Assembly (NCBI GenBank): GCA_032622095.1
Contig: CP136061.1
Location: forward strand, 136,921,587-136,985,586
Source of the DNA: Siphonodentalium dalli
Lineage: Eukaryota > Mollusca > Scaphopoda > Gadilida > Siphonodentaliidae
Length of the DNA: 64,000 nucleotides
Reading direction: 5' to 3'
Shown here: piece by piece, positions 12,131 through 24,012 of the stretch
Layout: each line of letters begins with the position of its first letter
Position numbering within the stretch: position 1 is the stretch's first letter
Program-made: the position numbers and the translations under genes
The notes under the pieces: generated by a model
Seen by the model: only the letters and a program-made list of their open reading frames with translations
What the model was told of the DNA's origin: nothing
The model's database searches: none

Positions 12131-13079
12131 ATTTTTGGTTAAAGGGATACTGTACCCAAATGTTGTTGTTGGTTTCTTTAGTCTCTGAATTGCAGAATAA
12201 CGTAACCAGATTTCCATTATTTGAAAGTCTGTTGAGTACGATTTAATGTTACGGATGGCAGATTAGCCGGAATGCGAAAATACCAATTGTCGTCGTCGAG
12301 TAATTTTTTGTCAGTTTTCAAGCAAATGTATCGAATAAATGTTATTTTATATGCATCTAGTCCCATATACCCATTTAGTCAATGTATAGTAACTAGTCAG
12401 TTAGTGGCTTGAGTTTACGCCCCGTATCAACATTATTTTTTACACAACCATGTGTGCCACGCTTTGCCAATCCACTATCCGTGAATTATGTTGATTACGT
12501 CTTTTATACGGAAATTCGTAATTTAATTTATGACTTCAGCCATAAATTAAATTTATATAAAATTATTAACTTTGATTTTAAGATAGCCTATTAACCTGAA
12601 CCTGTAAATAATACATCTTCGACTCAAATTACTTATTGTTCTGTATATTATCGATATTAGATCGTTGTTATCACCGGAAATCTATTGAAAATGGCGTACA
12701 GTGAGTGCCCCTTTAAAGATATTCCGATGTTCGAGGGTTAATGCATTAAGCATAGTCATAAAACGTGGAGAGGTTCTGGTAACCTCAGATAGGTTGATCA
12801 GCAAACCCAAAAGGCCCCCACTGTTCCTGGTAATCAATTCCCTGGCGCTGAAGATACATGTGAGCGCCGACTTTCTTAATACCTCCAGGCAAACCACAGC
12901 TCAATTTGTTACCAATCATAATCGGAACTAGGAGTTATTCAATTGATAAGCATCATTCACAGTAGGAGAGTGATGCTAAAGTAGCATAAGAAACCCCTAG
13001 CGTATTAGCAGAGAATAATTTAATCTTTATGAGTAGTATAGTATTAATGATATGGAATTTCTTTGACTTAGATGCGTCC
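12131..13079. other. No confident gene; possible small element at 12141-12717
   Basis: TTAAAGGGATACTGTACCC (12139) and its loose inverted counterpart CAGTGAGTGCCCCTTTAA (12698-12715) could be the termini of a ~575-bp element. The match is only about 20 bp with gaps. An open frame on the minus strand at 12682-12897 has no recognisable domain and lacks an ATG at its outer end. Confidence 0.25.
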
Positions 13080-13339
13080 TAAACTATTTTTTCTGACCGC
13101 CGATAGGACGGCAGCATTAATTCAACGTGACAAGGTGGCCTCGGCCGATCGATAATACAGAATAGTTTAGACCTTCGTTCATAACATCGGCAGCGCTCGC
13201 GGAATACACACGGTTGTTAGACTTGGGACGCCGCGGCATGAGGAAAACAACTAAGTGTGCAGTAGCTCGGCATCGCCAGCCAGTTGTTTCAAGTTGTAGC
13301 CGCCATTAATTTGTGATATACTTTGGAACATGTCCAGCT
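13080..13339 (+). promoter_or_regulatory. CpG-richer 5' flank of the Kv channel gene
   Basis: The 250 bp before the channel ATG contain noticeably more CG dinucleotides (for example TCGGCCGATCGAT and GGGACGCCGCGGCATG) than the surrounding AT-rich DNA. It is the natural place for a promoter and 5' UTR. I see no clear TATA box or initiator. An in-frame TAA at 13307 limits upstream extension of the coding frame. Confidence 0.3.
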
Positions 13340-14611
13340 ATGGCCGTCGTTTCGTTGATCAACCAGAGTCGCTTCAAACGGTCTTATTTCGGGAGTCGAG
13401 ATCGGATGGCACACGATGGAGACGGAGGCGAAAATTGGCATGGCAGAAAGTGTACCTGCCAATCCAGGCCGTCGCATGTGTGCAACCTCAGGACTTGTCA
13501 ACGAATTACAATCAATGTTAGCGGACAATATTTCGAAACATGGGCTGACGTTCTTGATAGACATCCTGCAACGATTCTTGGAGATGCAAGAAAACGCGAA
13601 AAATATTATGATAAAAACCGGAACGAATATTTCTTTGATCGTCATAGACCTACTTTTGAGGCTATATTTCATTATTATACGTACGGCGGTAGACTAAGAA
13701 GACCTGAACCCGTGCCGGATGATATATTCTTGGAGGAGTTGGAGTTTTTCGAAATCGAGAATGATATGGTTGATATTTACAAAAAAGAGGAAGGATATAT
13801 CGCGGAAACAGTTGTGCTACCTCCGACTGGATGGCGACGGAAGGTGTGGATGGTCATGGAGCACCCGGACACCTCGTGCGTCGCCTATCTGATAGCAATA
13901 GTATCAGTATTAGTCACAATCGTTTCAATAATTCTCTTCTGTGTGGAAACCTTACCTGAGTTCAAGAACAAATATTGTAAAGATAGTGACGAGCTCATAT
14001 TCAATGACCCCTTCTTTGTGATAGAGACTCTATGCACGGCCTGGTTTACCGCCGAAGTTATTGTTCGGTTTACCGCGTGTCCTAGTAAAATTGGATATTT
14101 TAGGGATTTCAAGAACATGGTTGATATAGCTGCGGTAATTCCGTACTACATAACGTTTGTTAACATCGTTGATACTATGACGTGTGGTGGCGCAAAGAGG
14201 AGTTCGTCCCTTGCGTTTCTGAGAGTTGTTCGTCTCGTGAGGGTGTTCAAACTGACTAAGCATTCCGCCGGATTACAAGTATTATTGTTAACATTCAAAG
14301 CAAGTTTCGGAGGTTTGTGCTTGTTCCTTGTGGCACTAGTAGTATGTATATTACTATTCTCCAGTGCGATCTACTATGCAGAAGTTGGAATTCCTGGCTC
14401 ATATATTCATAGCATTCCTGACGGATTTTGGTGGTGCGTAATCACAATGACAACGGTTGGATACGGTGAAATTTATCCGGTTGGTGCGTGGGGAAAATTG
14501 ATAGGTTGTATTTGTGCCATTGCTGGCGTTTTGACTCTAGCCATCCCTGTTCCTATAATCACGGAAAACTTTAACAAATTCTACGCACATAAAGTTCGTG
14601 GGAAAATGTGA
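13340..14611 (+). CDS. Shaker-type (Kv1) voltage-gated potassium channel subunit, intronless
   Basis: A plasma-membrane subunit that forms tetrameric voltage-gated K+ channels. I start at ATG 13340 (GCTATGG, good context); a later in-frame ATG is at 13406. In the 423-aa protein the T1 tetramerisation domain spans about 55-142 (NVSGQYFET, RNEYFFDR, GGRLRRP). S1 is about 181-204, S2 222-245, S3 257-276, S4 291-307, S5 326-346, the pore TMTTVGYGE about 369-377, and S6 383-407 with the PVP hinge. Kv1 identity rests on the RNEYFFDR, CVETLPEF, ACPSK and CAIAGVLT motifs. Oddities: S4 reads RVVRLVRVFKLTK, one R-x-x repeat shorter than the Kv1 pattern. The filter is GYGE, not GYGD. The protein ends about 13 residues after NFNKFY, without the usual tail or PDZ ligand. 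A downstream exon could be missed. A possible AATAAA is at 15510. Confidence 0.93.
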   Translation: MAVVSLINQSRFKRSYFGSRDRMAHDGDGGENWHGRKCTCQSRPSHVCNLRTCQRITINVSGQYFETWADVLDRHPATILGDARKREKYYDKNRNEYFFDRHRPTFEAIFHYYTYGGRLRRPEPVPDDIFLEELEFFEIENDMVDIYKKEEGYIAETVVLPPTGWRRKVWMVMEHPDTSCVAYLIAIVSVLVTIVSIILFCVETLPEFKNKYCKDSDELIFNDPFFVIETLCTAWFTAEVIVRFTACPSKIGYFRDFKNMVDIAAVIPYYITFVNIVDTMTCGGAKRSSSLAFLRVVRLVRVFKLTKHSAGLQVLLLTFKASFGGLCLFLVALVVCILLFSSAIYYAEVGIPGSYIHSIPDGFWWCVITMTTVGYGEIYPVGAWGKLIGCICAIAGVLTLAIPVPIITENFNKFYAHKVRGKM

Positions 14612-16684
14612 TACTAATTTCTTGTTAGCTGGATTAACACGCTGGATATGCTTCCGGTTACGTTTCCCATGTTTCAGATTTTTTTCTATCTTTCACCAAC
14701 AGCGATCCAGATTGTTCCACACTTTGGTGGACTTTAGTTTTTTCCACTCTTTCTGTGTTTTCGTATTTCTCGTGTTTTATGCACCTTTTGATACTACGCG
14801 ACTTGTTGAGTCTTGTAGTCAGCTATGGTAAACTTGCATTTACATTCTTTCGGAATGTCTTTGGGAGTATGACTGTCATGGAAGTGTGATGCTTGGGTTA
14901 GTCGAATGTTACTTTGTTGAAAGGCCACATCATAAACATTTCAAAATCCGTCGAGAACAGAGATTCACTAACATGTCAGCGATGTATTCTGAAAGGAGAA
15001 ATTGTGAGTAATTAAGTCAGTTTGCAGTTTGGAACACAGTTTGAACCCGAGTGAGCATAACCACAAAATAGTTGCCTCTAAGCATCTGTCAGAAATGGAG
15101 TTTTCAATTTACCAGTTCTTCCTCTATCTTTATATTACAAGCATCCTTTCTGCTCGTGAGAATGAGAGAGATTTATTACAAACCATTGTTGTCTAACGTC
15201 CGACACCGTGTGTGAATTATAGGTATCAAGGACATCGAAGATATGCATGCATATTGACGTTAGGTGTAATGTTTTTTGAAGAATTTTCCATCTTAGTTGT
15301 ATACCCAACAATATAACAATAATAGCAACCTTGTCACCCAGAACACTCATCGGTCTATTGGCGGATATATATTGCTCAAGATCAGGGGGTGGGGTCAGAA
15401 CACGAAGGCCGGGGTGGGTGAGTTTAAAATCAGTTGCTTCCACAAGCTGAAATTGCTTTTCCTTATGCCTTTTTTCTAAATATATCATAATTTTTTACCC
15501 AGAAATGGCAATAAACATTGTATACTGAAGTATATACTACATATACTACAGTGTGTTGTGTTATATAGCAGTGGTTTATTACTTCAAAACCCACACTCAA
15601 CCCCTCTGCTGGATGCATAGAATTCATCACTCTTCCAGATTGTGACCCGAAGACAAATTTGGCACTACCTACTGCGAACCATAGTAATAACTTTTTGCCA
15701 AAAAAAAAAAAAAAACAAAAAAAAAACAATCAAAATATAACTAGGAACACCATAAAACATTATGCTAATCAAAATGAAAACTGGAATCTAAAACACTGAT
15801 ATTACCTTCCACCGCCTGGCATATGAATAACAGCCAACATATATTCAATTATATCAACAGAGCGAGGCCACACGCGGGTACTATATTCACATCAAAGCCT
15901 TTAAGGCTTGTGTCACTGTATACATGTATATTAGTCGACAGTTAAATTTCATTCTATTGTACCCAAAATGATGTGTTTGCGTGACTTGACAATTTGGTAA
16001 GACAATTAAGGACACTGAGAGCATTTTAAAATGTGCAATTACTGTGACCTCAGTACATTTCTGGATTTTCAATGTTAATAGATGCATGTTCACAGTCAGT
16101 ACCAGTAGGAAAAGAAATGTGAACCTTTAGAGTATCGAACAAGTTGATAAAAATGAAGAACATAAAACATAAAAAAAAATAAAAAATTTAAACATGCATT
16201 TTATTAAAAAAAACAAAAACATTTTGTTGATAGTGTCTCCAACTGTGTAACAAAGCATTGCACAGTATCAATTACACATAACACATAGATATCTATCACA
16301 AATCTTCGAAAAAGGGTCTCTGAAAGTACACCGGAAAAAGTTTAGAAAACAATATGGGTGGTGACTGCCATGATGGTAAACATGAAAAAGCGCCTACGTG
16401 TCCGGAACTTTTTGCCGTCTCCCTTGTCAATATATGAACAAATGTAATTCGTGTGAAACCACTATCAGTCTGCTGAACAGCGTAAGCTTCTCTGACGTAT
16501 TTTATAAAACACACCAGCAACAAAATGAATGCTCTATCTATTACCTATTATATATTTTTTTCGAGGGGTTGTAATTGACCGAGTTATGACATGCACGTTG
16601 AAAACGCCTACACCATCGATAAGCTAGTTTGGATAAGCATATTTTTAATTAAATGAGGGAGGTGTGAACAGATAATACTTAACT
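14612..16684. other. 3' flank of the Kv gene, no further gene seen
   Basis: Contains a possible polyadenylation signal (AATAAA, 15510-15515), A-rich stretches near 15700 and 16170, and no recognisable coding exon. Confidence 0.4.
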
Positions 16685-16692
16685 GTTCTGAG

Positions 16693-17559
16693 TGATGCGG
16701 ACCGGACCACATTGGGTCCAGTCCGGTCCGGTACACATGCATGGACCTGTACAAAACGGTCCGGTCCACCTATAATAGGCTATATGTTAATGAATTCTCT
16801 GTTTTTCAAAGTTTTTACTCTGTATAGTACAAACTATAAGGTTACTGAGTTCAGTGCATTGCAATGAGTCCATATATGTTAAAACTTACATTGTTTGCCG
16901 ATTGTGTGCATCAGTGTCTGTCTCTGGTGGGATACACTGGGAACGATGCACGATGATAGTATTTCTAGTAATGCGAACATGTACTAATTAAATGTATTGG
17001 ACATATATATAGCTTGGGCCATGCAGAATGTGTCGTAACCAATCTAATATGACACTCAACTGGTCGTATGCATGATTCGTATCATACTTATTTTCATTAA
17101 ATTGAAATTTAAACGAAATAACTATACTGATGACAATTATACAAATGTGTACTAATATGACTACTACATTAATATTGGAGTCTTGGAGATTGTGATGGCT
17201 GATTGTATAGTCCTGACAATTACAGTTATATACCTAAGTACAACTACTATTGGATTAATGTGACTGTTTTGTCTTTCATTATAAGGAAATCTATACATTG
17301 TTTTCGTGGCATCAAACGTTTAATATATATTAACCACTGGAATACGTCAATACATCGTTGCTAATTGATATGACGGCAAATACGCAATAATATTCGCGAT
17401 AGTTGATTATAACTGAAGTAAAATAGTGGACCGGACCGGAGAGTACCGGACCGGCGGCAAAAAGCGGTCCGGTCCGGTCCAGTTACACCCGGACCGGGTC
17501 GCGGTCCACCCCTGGACCGCGGACCGGATCGGTCCAAAGCGGTCCGGTCCGCATCACTA
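16693..17559. mobile_element. 867-bp hAT-like element with GGACCGG-rich ends
   Basis: Direct repeats GTTCTGAG (16685-16692 and 17560-17567) flank it, an 8-bp duplication as made by hAT transposases. The ends are inverted: TGATGCGGACCGGACC on the left and GGTCCGGTCCGCATCACTA on the right. Several GGTCCGGTCC/GGACCGGACC decamers cluster inside each end (16695-16765 and 17430-17550). No transposase is encoded. Confidence 0.75.
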
Positions 17560-17874
17560 GTTCTGAGGCACATAGTAACACCAGTTAGTGTTTACAACAA
17601 CACTTAACCTGCATGCGTCACCAATGTCCTCAATACTATCGGAGGAAAAATTATCCTCTAATGGTGGAGCCCTTCAGATATCAAGTGATGACTACGCGTA
17701 TTGTCATTTGGTCGTGTTGCCCCATAACGTGACATTCATAGACCCAAATGGATGTAATCGTACCGGCGAAGTTCCGGTACGAAATGCTGTAGTTTATTCC
17801 AACAGGTACGAAACGTCACATGACAGTTTGGGCACCTACCGCCAACAAATAACATTAAATTCCATTGCATTTAT

Positions 17875-17877
<3 letters not shown>
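17560..17877 (+). other. Open frame of unknown status with an internal hairpin
   Basis: From ATG 17624 a frame of 84 codons runs to the stop at 17878. It has no recognisable domain. A hairpin CGTACCGG/CCGGTACG lies within it at about 17759-17783. I would not annotate it as a gene without transcript support. Confidence 0.15.

Positions 17878-17878
<1 letters not shown>

Positions 17879-17911
<33 letters not shown>
17879..17911. repeat. (GA)n microsatellite
   Basis: About 16 GA dinucleotides in a row. Confidence 0.9.
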
Positions 17912-17915
<4 letters not shown>

Positions 17916-20900
17916 CTATGAACATCAATAGGATTCAAGATTCAATGAAATTTATTTGATATTCAATATTTTACAATAGATATATAATAATAGGACCACA
18001 CAAATGTTTAACTTGTAAGGGCAGGGGCCTTGTGCCAATATAATGACATAATATAATGTTATACTTGAGCATGTATATTGCGTGGGCGTATTCACAAGAT
18101 GTGCAGTTCCGTATATACATGTGGAAGAAGTGGTGGGGAATTAGGTTATGTGGGGTGGGGTCGGGGTGTGAGATGGAAATTGTAGTAATTTTGTATGTTT
18201 TAACTGAATAGTCAATATGATTACCCTAATGTCTTTATTCCGCGACCTGCTAGATCATCTTGCAGTACATGTACATGTATATGTTATAACCACAAACAAG
18301 ATCAGGAGGTATATGTTATCAACAATAACGTGGAAATTGCCACCATTTTCAGATGGTCAAACAAATATCGTGTGTGGATACTGATTTGATTGAGGAATGT
18401 GTTACGGTCATACTTAAGTTGCTTAATTTTGCATTGTTGTTCAGAAGTACATGTACAAGTGTGACAAATAGTGACACATGGGGGAGTTGTGGTATAAGTT
18501 GTTGGCCTGTTGGGTTACAGTGTAGTACATCGCACTGGGACACCAGTATTTAGAACTGATTGGGGTACGTTCTATAAATACCTACATGTGTGCATAATGC
18601 TCACGTAGAACAAAAACATTGAAACGGATGGCTGTGTAGGTTTAGCCACAAAGCTTACGTGACACGCACGAGTGCGTGTTGCCTGCATGGCATTAACAAT
18701 TAACATACGTCAAAAAAGGACGCAAAGATTGTTGCACCCGTCGGTTAATTTGTCATGCTTCATGCCACTCGTTACTTTGAGCATGCGTTGTTATGTTTGA
18801 GAAAGCTGCCTGTTAACCCCAGTAGTTTCAGTAAAGAGCATTTCCCTTGACTATCGTTGCTGAAGTGGGTCAAGTGGGCACACACCAGACGATACTTTTT
18901 ACTTTAAGCATATTTTATTTCTAAAGATATACGTAAGGGGTCGGGCACAAGTTATCTCAGCTCATCTAGCATCTCTCTTAAATACAATACTTGATAAAAC
19001 ATATTGTAACTGGTCAATTTTAATTTTTAAATGGTTGAAATATGATGCTTTATAAACATCAATGGAATGGCCATAACTCATGCATAGACCGGTGATCAAT
19101 GACACGGGTAAACCGACACAGCTGTTCCCCTAGACTTTAGTTTAATATAAATAATTTTGTAAATGATTCATTATGACGATGCAAATGAAATGGCTCAATA
19201 TATACAGTTTAAACAGAGCAGTCCTCACCACCTTGTTGGCCCAAAATGCAGAAACTGGTTTATCAGTGCCCCATGAAACATAACCAGGACATTTAATGAT
19301 GTCATTCAGACAATATGTACTGCCGATTAGTAATCACCCTGACATTATGTTGACAGCGTGGCGTCCTTTTGATTTGTATGCACATCGGTGGTAGCACACG
19401 CTTGGGGATCAATTGGGCGGTATTTCCATTGATAAATTATGCATTTGTAAATGAATAGTTTGGCGAACATTAAGATAATGCACCGGGAGGAATCAATCAG
19501 ATTTTTATGGACATGTATGCATGTATATTGACACGGAGTGCAGAGCGAACTTTCACCTGATTGCAGTATTGGCACATGTAATAATGATCGGCCGTTCGGT
19601 AGATATACCAAGAGCTATATTTTATGGAAAGATGGACCAGATGTTTTGTATCATGTGTATACTGTTTACTCAATGATTTCCTTTGCTGGCTCACTTTACC
19701 ATATTGTCTCAAAAGTTCCTGGTGAAAACGTATTACAGACGTTCAGAACTGGAATTCAAGCATTATAGAGTGGTTCATCATTAACCCCTCCACTGTATTT
19801 CTCTATGACAAAGTACACCACATGCAATAAAGCTTGTTCCCAGCACTTGATAGAATGCTTTTGACACTTTTTTCTGGGCATAATACGATCACAAATGCTG
19901 TAATCATAACAATCGCAAGTTGGATAACCTAGTTGGAAAGAGGAATTTTAGCATCGATGTGTTTATTAAATTACTCGGTTGAAGAAACTGTTCTCATATT
20001 GTGGTAGAGGAACTGCTATGTTATTGGGAAGCTTTTCTTGCGTACCAAAGATAACATTGACGTGTTGGAGTTGTCGCAATATGAAACAATGAAATCGTGT
20101 TTATAATAGACTTATTAGTGGGGGGGGGGGGGTGACTGGATTTGTTGCTGTATTTATATTACTAAGTAATATTTAATGCGCTATGTTAGGTGAGAATGTG
20201 ATGTTCATGAAAGGGGTGAATATTTAGATTGGCTTGTGGGCCACGCTACATCACACTTTATTTGACCTAAATCGGTCAAGGGGCCGAGAAAGCATGGGAT
20301 GTCCTATCTGAACCTCTCTCGACGGCGGGATATATACATGGTGAAAACACCGATAGCAAATATGGGAAGTTGGTGAAAAGACTGATAGTAAATATGGGAA
20401 GATCTAAGGATGTTTTGAGAGTTGAGTATATGTGTGTGGGGGTGGATAACGGACGACCATACACATGGATGGTTGTGGTATGATATATGGGTACACTGAA
20501 TAGAATTATAATCTTGAGTAAATTTTACTTAAGGCACACATATTATAGTAACATATATTATACTATGAAGGGAAGCATGCATGTAACATATATCAGTTCT
20601 AGTTATTTTGAAGAGATAAGTAGATTGTTATTCCGCTGGCCTTTGGGTGACATAACGCTCATGTCGGGTTATATAGTTACATATATAACGAGTTTAGTTG
20701 GTCGCAGATAAATTCATGATCGGCTAATAGATGATAGAGTTGAGACACGATTAGCGTAGATTGGAGAGACCTCTCGGCTTCCGGGTGTTAATTATCTAAT
20801 TTAAAATACATGTATATAGTTAATTATGTTGCATGGGCGAACAAGATCAGCAAGTCAATCAGTTCTCTCGTTAATGATATTTTCTAAGGGTGGCCAAGGC

Positions 20901-21494
20901 TTTTGAAACTCTGATATCGCATGTTGTATCTTGAGTAAACTTTGATCCAAACCCTATTTGTGTAGAAATGGAAAATATTTTGGAACCACAAGAGGACATC
21001 TAATTGTAGGATATTTGGCATCTATTATCTTGTTGAAAGGTATCAGTCGTTTGGGTGGATTTAGATTTTCGATATTCCTCTCAATTATCAGACATGACGT
21101 AGATATTAATAATTGCTGACAAACCGATTTATATAATATGCGATAGTACTCAAACAAGACTGCAAATATTGTGTAAAATGTTTGGTATTAGGGACATTAG
21201 CCCTACGCCCATATCACGTTGCTTCTCATTATGTGGCACATTGATGATAAACACTAACTATACTGCGTTTCTACACAGATATAAATGTGAATGTTTAACG
21301 ACTATATTATGTAGGAAACATAATTGTGTGGACAGCATAGGAGTGTATGTCTGACGCAAATGATCCGCGTGACTTGAGTACACAATTGTAGGACATAGGT
21401 ATATGTTGATGATCGGTACACCATACATTCCATGTGAACTTACATTCAAACAGCAACAACATATTCACCCGAATGATATGAACACCTCAATAAA
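17912..21494. other. No gene seen; one G-run
   Basis: AT-rich and unique-looking. A run of 13 G lies at 20120-20132. Reading frames are short, overlapping and without domains. Confidence 0.4.
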
Positions 21495-21574
21495 AAAGAC
21501 CGCCCGACGAACCATATAACCCAATACTTAAAGTTTAAGTGTTGGGTTATATGGTTCGTCGGGCGGGCAGTCTT
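21495..21574. other. 80-bp near-perfect palindrome
   Basis: The arms are about 38 bp each, from AAGACCGCCCGACG to CGTCGGGCGGGCAGTCTT, meeting at ACTTAAAGTTTAAGT. Only two or three positions mismatch. RNA from either strand would fold into a long hairpin with almost no loop. It could be a miniature foldback transposon or a small-RNA precursor. No second copy was noticed. Confidence 0.75.
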
Positions 21575-22958
21575 AAACCGAACGCAGGGATCTGTGTCCC
21601 CCGCAACAGATCAAGAATTATGAGACTGAACTACATCAAAATATGTCAATTGGGCTGGACAATAATCAAAATTTGAACAGTTTGGTGTTATAAACGTTGT
21701 AAAACAGCATTTTTTCTTAAATCCCGACTGAGCAACCGTTCAGATTGATAATCGAATGCTAGCCATGAACAATCAATCTTCCATTCAAACACAATGAACG
21801 GTAAATATCTGCTCTGACGACTAACACATATTCAGTGATATAAATTCTGATTTTTATATCTATCGCATTAATCGCAAGTACCAAACTGTGTGCATATAGC
21901 TTCTTTTTTAATACTCTTCGTTGAATTGTCATAATTTGGTATAAATTATGCTTGAATCGGGGCTCCTTCCGTGTCATTATCCTTTTCTATACTAAATTGA
22001 TCATCCCATGCACCCAGTTATAACTGTATGCATTAGAATGGTCTATTATTCATATCGAGCGGTTTTCAGGAAAAAAGCAGACGACAGATTATATATACAA
22101 GAGTAGAAGGATTCTTATTTAGTAATGGTTGGACATGTTTAGGTAGCAAGTTAAAACAAAAAGACTTATCGTCGTTTGTTGAACTTATTATCTGAATATT
22201 TCCAAAGAAAAATACTCGTTAGTGAGTATTAAAGTATAGAAAATGTTAATCACTTCTGGCAACACCCTCAGAACAAAAATGCATGGATAAGAAATAGAAT
22301 GAAAATAAAATGTATAAACTGATTTGTTGCAAGATGCCTTCTTTGTCTAGGATTTCGTGCGTTATCTACTAATAAATTTATATTGATTCGGCTATTGAAA
22401 TCTATATGGGAAGATTCGGGACAGGCAATTTCCCCTAGCTATATATGTTGAATGTATGGTAATATATAGCTAATAATTGGTAGTTTATGTCACGATCCTT
22501 ACCTTGGAATTGTCCTTTACATCTTCTCCCCGTATACACGTTGTGGTTCATGCATGGATACTACTAAAGGAATTGGGAAAATATATAGCTGGCCAGTTCT
22601 GGGTTCGTATCAGTTAATACATACTCACCGATGTATTAGATACGCACCCTACCTTTACGATGGGTGATGTGCAAGCTTTGATAACGTTTGAGGTTTTACA
22701 AGCTCGCGGTTGCCGAGTCAATATGGTGACCAGGCACTCGTAAGTTGTTAAGCTCTGGCGAAGTTGCGTAGTTTCAATACCAAGATCGTACGTGATATGG
22801 TCACATCATCTGAAAGCAAGGAAATACCGAGATTAACCAACCAAAATGTATCACACTGATGCTGCATATATGTTTGCGTTGTTTAACTAGACAATTACAC
22901 AGAACGTTGAGCAAATATCATTCGTGGTTCTACAAAATGCAGGGACAGCACCACGTTG
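21575..22958. other. No gene seen; hairpin-family H fragment
   Basis: At about 22171-22225 the segment TTGTTGAACTTATTATCTGAA matches one arm of the hairpin family at 39-43 kb. Nothing else is recognised. Confidence 0.4.
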
Positions 22959-23285
22959 AACTAGGCCGAAATTTCCATTCGCGACCCCTTGTGTTTGATT
23001 TTTCCAACTTTTACCTAAAGCGATCCAACTGTTGGTAATTTCCAACTGAAAACCCTAATGGTTTCACATTTTCAACTGATAGCCATTTAACTCAAATCAA
23101 TTAACCAAAACTGCTCACATTAAACTAGGGCGAAATTTCCATTCGCGACCCTTTGTGCTGGATTTTTCCAACTTTTACCTAAAGCGATCCAACTGTTGGT
23201 AATTTCCAACTGAAAACCCTAATGGTTTAAAATTTTCAACTGATGGCCATTTAACTCAAATCAGTTGATCAAAAACTTTTGGGCT
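22959..23285 (+). repeat. 164-bp tandem duplication
   Basis: Two very similar copies start with AACTAGG.CGAAATTTCC at 22959 and 23123. Both contain CCAACTGTTGGTAATTTCC and CAACTGATGGCCATTTAAC-like segments. The second of these also appears in the inverted arms around the satellite at 45.9-51.6 kb, so the two are probably the same transposon family. Confidence 0.75.
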
Positions 23286-23798
23286 CACAACAACACGGTT
23301 CACACAATACTATTTGAAAATTCAGAACAAGTTCAGCATATTTGTTGTATGAAATCTCTAATTCAATTAATGTTGTGTCAGCCATTAAATTTCCAACCTG
23401 CTAGATTTGTCAGCTGATATGTTAGTCTTCGCAGTGACGGGTCGTTGTTAGGGTCGTTGTTATGCAGACAAGTGTAGACACGTTATCATAATAATATTAT
23501 TCCCCGTCATTTCATCATCCTGGTAGGCACTCGTGAATAACGAATGGCTATAACTCCAACTTCAACAATAATATACATAATTGCATAATGATACATTGCC
23601 GGCTCTGGGCTGATGAGATTATTCGAAAATTGGTTTATATTATTCTGTACTATGGTTGGTGCCCCACATTCTTGATATATACACACTCTCGACTGTGGTG
23701 GAAGTTATCGTATTAATGCACGATAGAACATACAGAACACTACTTGCGAATCAAGACAGTCACATGGGTACAGTTAACACTTCTCTCTTTGCGGGTAC

Positions 23799-24012
23799 CA
23801 TAATGCCCTAAATAATCGACTCCTTAACCACAGCAGAATTATGGGTAACTTTTCAGGATTTAGTCGAAAATATGGCTTGTTGCCATTCACCGGAAAGCTC
23901 TCAGTGAGAGCGTTCCGATGTAAAGCAACAAGCCATATTTCCGACTAAATCCTGAAAAGTTACCCATAATTCTGCTGTGGTTAAGGAGTTGATTATTTAG
24001 GGTATCACTGTA
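23799..24012. mobile_element. Foldback MITE, family P, copy A
   Basis: A ~214-bp near-palindrome. The arms start TAATGCCCTAAATAATCGAC and run through CACAGCAGAATTATGGGTAA and AAATATGGCTTGTTGC to a centre GAAAGCTCTCAGTGAGAGCG. Better copies show TA on both sides and the terminus CAGTAATGC, which fits Tc1/mariner-type insertion. Siblings are at 32633, 41314, 51598 and 56541. Confidence 0.85.

Noticed and set aside
12682-12931. Overlapping plus and minus frames as a small gene
   Set aside because: Neither has a good ATG start or a recognisable domain, and the region may lie inside a transposon.
13313-13339. GTG at 13313 as the channel start
   Set aside because: An animal nuclear gene should start at ATG; the first in-frame ATG in good context is at 13340.
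13289-14263. Other-frame and minus-strand frames over the Kv channel
   Set aside because: They are shadows of the channel coding sequence; only the plus-strand frame from 13340 shows domain structure.
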